64,000 nucleotides of DNA from NCBI GenBank assembly GCA_030770425.1, contig JASJFT010000099.1:62001-126000 (forward strand). The letters run 5' to 3'. The notes under the pieces are model-generated. The model saw only the letters and a program-made list of their open reading frames with translations, made no database searches and had not been told where the DNA came from. Source of the stretch: Darksidea phi (Eukaryota > Ascomycota > Dothideomycetes > Pleosporales > Lentitheciaceae). The position numbers were made by a program, and so were the translations under genes. Below, piece after piece: positions 57,962 through 64,000 of the stretch; the stretch's first letter is position 1, and the number at the start of each line of letters is the position of its first letter.

Positions 57962-58363
57962 GATTCCCAATCTGGAGTTGTACTCAAGGGCGACTTGTCC
58001 AGGAGGGAAAGGGAGGGAAGGCGTCCAGCAGCAGTGTGATGCTTTCGCAAGCGTACGAAGAACGATCTAGCACTGGCGATCCGACTCTGTGGGCGCTCTA
58101 AGGTCCCAAAGTAGAAAGACGTCTGAAAAAAATTGCTAATATCATAAAGGACGAATTTAATGTGTCTGTTTCTAGGGTTACTCTTCCGACCTCCGTCCAT
58201 ATTTTAAACGCCGGACCCCGCACAGAAATTACCATAGCGCGTCGCCCAGACATACGCACCAATCACGTGACGGACTTGGCATCAGCAGACGCTTACATTC
58301 ATCTCTTGTTTCCTCTGCCTGCCTTGCAACAAAAATCTAACGGTAGATTCGACGACACAGCCC

Positions 58364-61289
58364 ATGGCGGACCCCGTAACAATAATCAGCCTTGTATCTA
58401 GCCTCATCACCTTCACTGACTTCGGCCTGAAGGTGACGTCTGGAGCCAAGAATGTTCGCGGTTCTCTACACGGCACGACGGCCGAAGTTCACGAGCTCAA
58501 CATGATCGTGGAGGAAATCCGCTGCTCGAATGAGCTGTTCAAGAAGCAGCGACTCTCCGGTCAGAAACTTTCGGACGATGAGAAACGCATTTTAGCAATG
58601 GTTTCCGAGTGCGAGAAATTAATTGGAGAGATACGACGCGTAACCGAAGCCCTCACGATGCGACCTGGATCACGTCTAAAGACACTTGAGAGCGCGCGTG
58701 TAGTGGCTCAAAGTTTCTTGAAGCAAAGCGACCTCCAAACTCTAAAATCTCGGCTAGACAAACTAGATGAGCGAATTCGAAAATACGTAGAGTATGCCAT
58801 GAACAGGTAAGTGCATCCTGCTTTCTAATATTCGTTTTTCAAACTTGCGTGAGAAGCAGGGCCGTTTGAGCTAAGAATTCCTGGCCCCAGGGAGAACAAC
58901 TCATCGATTATGAGAAAATTAGCGGAAATTGAAGCTTCACAGAGGAAATTTGATATGCAGGCAGGGTCAAGATTGGATCTTATCCGGGAAGAAATCCTCC
59001 GTGTGACCGAGCAAACTCAGTACAACGGCGAGATGCGGGCGGCAGCCCAAGCGGCGCAGCTTACTAGCCTGAAGACAAAGCTCGAAAGTTTGCAAAACGA
59101 ACAGATTACTTGTACTCGACAAGTGAAGGTACTTGAGAGTTTGTACTTCCCCGAGCTACGTCGCCGCTGGCATCAAATACGAGACGCAGACCCACATTCC
59201 AATGAATGGGTATGCGACCCTGGACAAACATCATTCATTCAATGGCTGGAAAGCCAGAAGAAAGATGATTATTTTTTCTATATCACTGGTAGAGTATGTC
59301 TAATGCCCTGTCTTCGAAGCTCCTCGTATTTTCGCTAAGAGACCCAATGTTTAGGCTGGTAGTGGGAAGTCAACGCTCATGAAGTTTGCCTACGAAAGCA
59401 AGCAAACAACCGAAAGCTTGGAGAAGTGGGCAGGCACCAAAAGGCTCTACACAGCAAGCTTCTACTTCTGGAACCAGGGGACCGAATTGCAGAAGAGCGG
59501 CATCGGCCTCTTCCAATCTCTGCTATATCAAATTCTCAAATCAGCTCCAGATCTCATTCCGTCTGTCTGCAAGGACCGCCTCAATCATGAGACTTGGGAG
59601 ATGGGAGATTTGTACGACACTTTTAACCGAATCGCGCAACAGACCGAAATGGCGGCCAAGTTCTGCTTCTTTATCGATGGCTTAGACGAATATGATGGAG
59701 AAGAGCGAGACGTCATAGGACTATTGAAAGCTCTTTGTATTTCCGGGGGTATCAAGGTATGCGTATCGAGCCGACCTGGGCGTCAATACGAAAGCTTCCT
59801 GTGGAATAAGGATCGCACATTCGATATAGCAAACTTCACGAAAGGAGACATGAGAAGATATGTTGATACCCACCTACAGGCTAGTTCGAACTGGCGGAGC
59901 TTAGTTGCCTCTGACCCTGCAGGCCAAGATATTGTGAATGAAATATCTGCACGTGCGGGAGGAGTCTGGCTCTGGGTTTCCCTCGTTACCAATGAGATCG
60001 TTAAAGAAGCGGAAAAGAATGAAGAGATGGATACTTTACGAAAGATTGTTGACGAATTCCCGGACGACTTGCATGATTACTTCGAGCGGATGATCAAAAG
60101 AATCCCAACGCTCCATCGCGAGGAAATGGCACAAACGTTTCTCATCGCGGTGGAAGAGCTCCAACCTCTTCCCCTATATGCGTTTGCGTTACTCGAAGAA
60201 CAAAGGAAAAACCCGCACTATGCGATTGATGCTCCTATCGACCCTGTGTCAGAAGTACAGGCCAAGCTAAAATATCCCGCCTTGAAGGATCGACTCCGAA
60301 ATCGGTGTAGCGACCTCCTCATTGTTGATGATGGACCACATCCAGTTTTCTTAAGTCACTCTGTGGACTTCCTTCATCGTACGGTACGTGACTTCCTACG
60401 AGAATACGATGAACAGCTCAGAAGTCGCCTCGTGAAGCCGTTTGATCCCCTGGTATCTTTGAGCAGTATTTGCCTCGGCTTACTGAAATCGATCCCTGTG
60501 CCCAGCTTTCGGGACCCCCAGTCAGCAGCCAAGGTCATAGGGCTTACAGATGAGCTACTGTACTATGTCCACGAAGCTGAGAGAAGAAACTCGCGGAAGA
60601 CGGATATGGCTCTGGTCGAGATTCTTGATGAAGTAGATAAGGTCAACAGCTATCATGCCCGCAGCATTAGCAACCACTGGACGCATGCACGAGACTCACC
60701 TGCACGACGTGGTATGGACGAATACCACGAAGGCGGACAGTGCAACTTTCTCGCTCTGGCCGTACAAGCACGCCTTGTCATGTACGTACGTGTGAAGATA
60801 CAATCGAACCCTCTCAGCATGCAGAAAGGAGGGAGGCCGCTACTGGACTATGCACTGCGCCCACGGAGAACAACACCGATTACGATGCCTTATCATTCCA
60901 CAAGGGAGGACCCGAGTCTCGACATAGACATGGTGGAACTGTTGTTGCACAACAACGCGAACCCAAATCAACCTGTATATTTGAATGGAGGAAAGTCGGT
61001 TTGGGCACTATTCCTCTTGTCGATAGAGGCGACTTGCACTCGAGACCGCGAGACGGGTAGTTCAGCATATCAGAGCCTAGAGAAGGCCTGGTATCAGGCT
61101 TGCATGATGTTGATCCGGGCTGGTGCGCGCGCAGATTGCCTCTCCGGTATAACCCGGGCGCAGGATTGGGGCGCAATTTCAATACTTAACCGCGTGTTTG
61201 GACAAGACAGAGCAGCTATACTAGAGCAGGAGATGAAACAGAAAGATCATGAGTTACAGCAGTCGCGTAGCTCATGCGTTGCGATGTAG
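58364..61289 (+). CDS. NACHT-domain STAND protein (fungal NLR)
   Basis: Three exons, 58364-58806, 58891-59293 and 59355-61289 (introns 84 and 61 bp), encode about 926 residues. The N-terminal effector-like domain starts 'MADPVTIISLVSSLITFTDF' and is helical, as in fungal STAND N-terminal domains. A coiled coil follows, encoded mostly by exon 2. Intron 2 falls inside the P-loop: splicing gives 'YFFYITGRAGSGKSTLMKFA' (Walker A). Walker B is 'KFCFFIDGLDEYDG', and 'KVCVSSRPGRQYESF' is the sensor region of NACHT. The C-terminal third is helical, with one or two ankyrin-like repeats ('DIDMVELLLHNNANPNQPVY'). Fungal NLRs act in non-self recognition and programmed cell death. The activating ligand is unknown. 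Acceptor choice for intron 1 is the weakest point. Confidence 0.85.
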
Positions 61290-61933
61290 CCCTTCTGCAT
61301 GTACGCATATTCGTTCGAGAAGACACCTAAATTTGCTGACTACGTGCTATTTTGCCGCTGTTAAATAGAGGAGAGGCGCAAATGCCTCGGCAAATGTATG
61401 TGGCAAAGGCATGCACCAAAATTCTGCCCGTCCCAGAGCTGAATGTGTCATCTTGGCTGAGCCCTGGCAGCCTGTACATTTCTCCACTGTGCATCAGCAC
61501 ACACGAGGCAGCACTGAAGACCTATTCATTGGTCGCGGCGGCAATTTGAAGGGCCGTCATCGACAGCCAATCATTGCGGTGGTAAACGACAAGACGAGTC
61601 CTCCGCTGCGGCGTTTACCCTTTCTTATCCAATCCCAAACGGGTCCATAATAATAAAACTGGTTACGAACGCCGACGAACCAACACATCCGTGGCCTGAC
61701 ATTCGCATGGGCTTTGCAAGCTACCCTTTGCCCACGCCGTTCGCGTATCTTATTTACTTAGTCCTTTTGCTTACTGTGTTTGTCTACATTTGCTATGGAA
61801 GTCTAGCTTCGAAATATATTGCAGTTACTAAGACGTGGATATCTGTAAAATTAGTTTCCACCCCACTAACAAATAAGTTTGGCCGTTTTTACACGACAAC
61901 ACCGCCTTCATCACTGCTACTATATCTACCTCC
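61290..61933. other. Intergenic, no gene seen
   Basis: About 0.64 kb after the NLR gene. Frames are short and featureless. AT content rises towards the right. Confidence 0.45.
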
Positions 61934-62083
61934 ATGGACATTCGACAACTTCCCTTGGAATTGGTCCGCACCATCTTGGCCGAGGCCATGATGGCCCGCG
62001 GGCTGCGCCGAGCCTTGAGGCTACGACTCACGAACATTAAGTACGCGCGCTGGTGGTGCAGCGGCATCGAATACCCCGTATAA
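61934..62083 (+). pseudogene. Stump of an F-box-like protein gene
   Basis: A 49-codon frame begins with 'MDIRQLPLELVRTILAEAMM' and 'LRRALRLRLTNIK', the usual N-terminus of fungal F-box-like ankyrin proteins. It then ends at a stop soon after a potential splice donor (AA|GTACGC at about 62,040). No matching downstream exon is seen before the CorA-like fragment. It is therefore most likely a truncated gene start. Confidence 0.5.
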
Positions 62084-62293
62084 TGCTTCTAAACTATCGT
62101 TGCTAATATAGGTGGTGTAGAAGGCGAATCTGCTGCGCAAATCGGTACCTCTTGGTACAACTTTAAACGATTTTGCGAATAGACAACTATGTGCGTGGTC
62201 CTTTATAGTATCACAACTATGAGTTAAATATAGTCGGTCTGTTTTCTACGTGGCAAGCGAACTAAATCTCTTTATGCCACTAGATTACACTGA

Positions 62294-62887
62294 TTACGGA
62301 TTGAACATCCTAAATCCGATGTTTCTTCGAGCATTCTCGGCATCCCTTCGATGTTTGCGTGCCCGCGAAAATCCGTAGAGGCCAACAACCGTCATGACAA
62401 GTATAGTTAGTGGTATTGCTATAGCCCAATACACCCAAAAGTGGTCGGTCATGACGTATTTCATGTCGAGTTTGCTCCAATCGAACAAGGGCATGGCGAA
62501 GAATGTCTGTCTCGTTGTCTCAGTATCTGCAAAGTTATAGCTCATGGTTCTATTGTCCAAGCGTAAGTAATGATGGGCTTACCGCAACAAAAGTCCCTGG
62601 TAAGAAGATGGTAGTCAACATAGCAATAATCTTCATAGCCGAGCTATCGCGCTTGGTCGCTACTATCAACTCTTTCGAGTCGCGAGCCATCTCGAGGTTG
62701 ATGAGATTAAACAACTTTTGAGTTTAAAATCGTCAGCTCAGTTGTACCATTATTAAGGCACCTAGTTAAAGTCACTTACCACGGTTTGCTGGGCTTGCAT
62801 CCGTGGCTTGATCGCACCAAATGAAGCCATGTGCTTTAGGTTGCTCTGCAGGAGACTGATGCGGTCATTTAGACAGTCTGCATTCAT
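62294..62887 (-). pseudogene. C-terminal remnant of a CorA-like magnesium-transporter-family protein
   Basis: Three pieces join in frame on the minus strand: about 62887-62780, 62714-62583 and 62506-62294 (introns 65 and 76 bp). They encode 'LNDRISLLQSNLKHM', 'QQTVLFNLINLEMARDSKEL', 'ATKRDSSAMKIIAMLTTVFL', 'PGTFVATFFAMPLFDW' and a second membrane helix 'HFWVYWAIAIPLTILVMTVV'. This is the C-terminal helix plus two-TM end of fungal CorA-like proteins. The usual large N-terminal cytosolic domain is missing: upstream the frame meets a stop and then AT-rich DNA at 62.95 kb. It is thus a 5'-truncated gene. The short ATG-started form is unlikely to be functional. Confidence 0.6.
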
Positions 62888-62944
62888 GGCAGTCTTTAGC
62901 TTTCGATGGTTCGCAGCAGGAACGTAAGAGCGTCAGAAGATAAA

Positions 62945-64000
62945 AAGTATACTAATAAGTTTTACCTCGACCTAACTACGAGGCAAACCGGAAATTTAAG
63001 ACGATAAAATACCTTTTTTTTCTACTTGAACTTATTAACTTATCTATAGCTAATATATCTAAAATTACGAAGCTTTTATTAGTAGTCCCCTTTAGGATTC
63101 CTATCTAATCTAGTTTAAGTCTTATTTACTATATTTTACTATAAGATATTATATACCGCCAAGCGTTCCCTAATCCCTTAATATTACTTCGTTTACTATA
63201 TTTTATAGTAAGATATATTATACTAAGGCGACTAGCGCCTCGTACTTACTATATAGTTAGCTTCTAGTATAGATTCTATAATATACTAATTCTATAACTA
63301 TATAACTTTTATTCTTATTAATCTATAGATTATAAGCCTTTTTATAAATCTACGTACTATTAAAGCTTTATATTAAACTACTAGGTTTTTTATAAGAAGA
63401 TAGATTAGCTTTTAATACTATCTATTAAGTCTTATATAACCGCTCTAGTATTATTATTACTTAAGATTTTATACTCTTAGATATAGTATCTTTATAATTT
63501 ATACTATAGAGTATAGTATATTTATAATAAACTTTAATTAAGTTATTTTAGTTAACTAGATTATATATATTTTAAATATTACTCTCTACGTATATAGTAA
63601 AAACTAAAAAGACTAGAATAAATAACTTAATAACTATATTATAAAGTATTAGATAAAGAATATATTTAATAACTTATTTACTTAGTCTATTTATAACCTA
63701 GACGATTTTATTAAAATCGAACTTAATAAATCTAATATCCTTATACTATTTACTATAAACCTAATATTTCTATACTATTTACTATATTAATTATAATTTC
63801 TAGTATTTTAATTCCTATATATAAGTAAATTATAGTTTACTTTAATATATTAAAGATCTAGTATAAGGAATAAGTATAATAGATCTATAAAAGTATCGAA
63901 TAATATAATAGATATATTAGATCCTAGAATAAAATAATTATTAAATAATATTTTAAATTAGAGAAAATAGCCTATAACTAGAATTTAAAGAATATTAAAT
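62945..64000. repeat. Extremely AT-rich, gene-free block (RIP-type)
   Basis: From about 62,945 to the window end the DNA is overwhelmingly A/T, with endless TATA, CTATAG and TTAATA words and stops in all frames. The onset is abrupt, immediately next to the truncated CorA-like gene. It looks like a heavily RIP-mutated transposon tract, or the edge of a longer AT-rich isochore, centromere or subtelomere. Confidence 0.8.

Overview
This is nuclear DNA of a filamentous ascomycete (Pezizomycotina), most likely a Dothideomycete close to Pleosporales. The reasons are many genes split by 46-100 bp introns with GT(RNGT)...CTAAC/CTGAC...AG signals, single fungal orthologues of conserved nuclear proteins (SYF2, ESF2, CWC25, KIN17/RTS2, KRR1, ORC6), secreted plant- or fungal-wall hydrolases, a fungal NLR, and gene-poor patches with the scars of repeat-induced point mutation (RIP): AT-rich blocks and stop codons that are mostly TAG. 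Many genes below were rebuilt across introns, so their exon boundaries are inferred from splice signals and reading-frame continuity, not from transcripts.

Layout. 1-5.4 kb: surface-glycan genes (a truncated Golgi-type membrane protein, an acyltransferase-3 protein, a GT32 glycosyltransferase). 6.3-7.3 kb: a thioredoxin-reductase-like flavoprotein. 7.5-9.5 kb: tandem members of an unrecognised family of small proteins that share a phase-1 intron and a Tyr-Gly-Pro motif; further members lie at 27-28.5 kb. 10.3-13 kb: a repeat-rich, RIP-decayed island with a severed membrane-protein tail and a relic reading frame broken only by TAG. 13.1-15.9 kb: a GPI-type Ser/Thr/Pro-rich surface protein. 16-18.8 kb: gene-poor. 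18.8-22.3 kb: a housekeeping trio SYF2, ESF2, CWC25. 22.9-26.5 kb: GH30 glycanase and a glucuronan-lyase-like polysaccharide lyase. 29-29.9 kb: KIN17. 30-31.7 kb: a second decayed repeat island with a SNF2-helicase fragment. 32-38.8 kb: a PD-(D/E)XK-like nuclear protein, a SET-domain protein, KRR1 and a short-chain dehydrogenase. 39.9-41 kb: a multi-pass membrane protein. 42-45.7 kb: a Clr5-domain ankyrin protein with a coding minisatellite. 46.6-47.8 kb: ORC6. 48.2-49.9 kb: a pseudogene resembling fungal 'modin' proteins. 50.8-57.4 kb: a MARVEL-like protein followed by GH71 and GH115 secreted hydrolases. 58.4-61.3 kb: a NACHT/STAND NLR. 61.9-62.9 kb: two gene stumps (F-box start, CorA-like end). 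62.9-64 kb: extremely AT-rich DNA with no genes.

How it fits together. Conserved single-copy genes sit in short gene-dense runs, often divergent or convergent pairs (ESF2/CWC25, KRR1/SDR, SYF2/ESF2). Between them lie accessory islands holding the fast-evolving material: wall hydrolases, surface protein, NLR and ankyrin genes, the small-protein family and broken genes. The candidate for something undescribed is the small-protein family, with three apparently intact genes and two decayed copies in one window. I cannot assign it a function from sequence.
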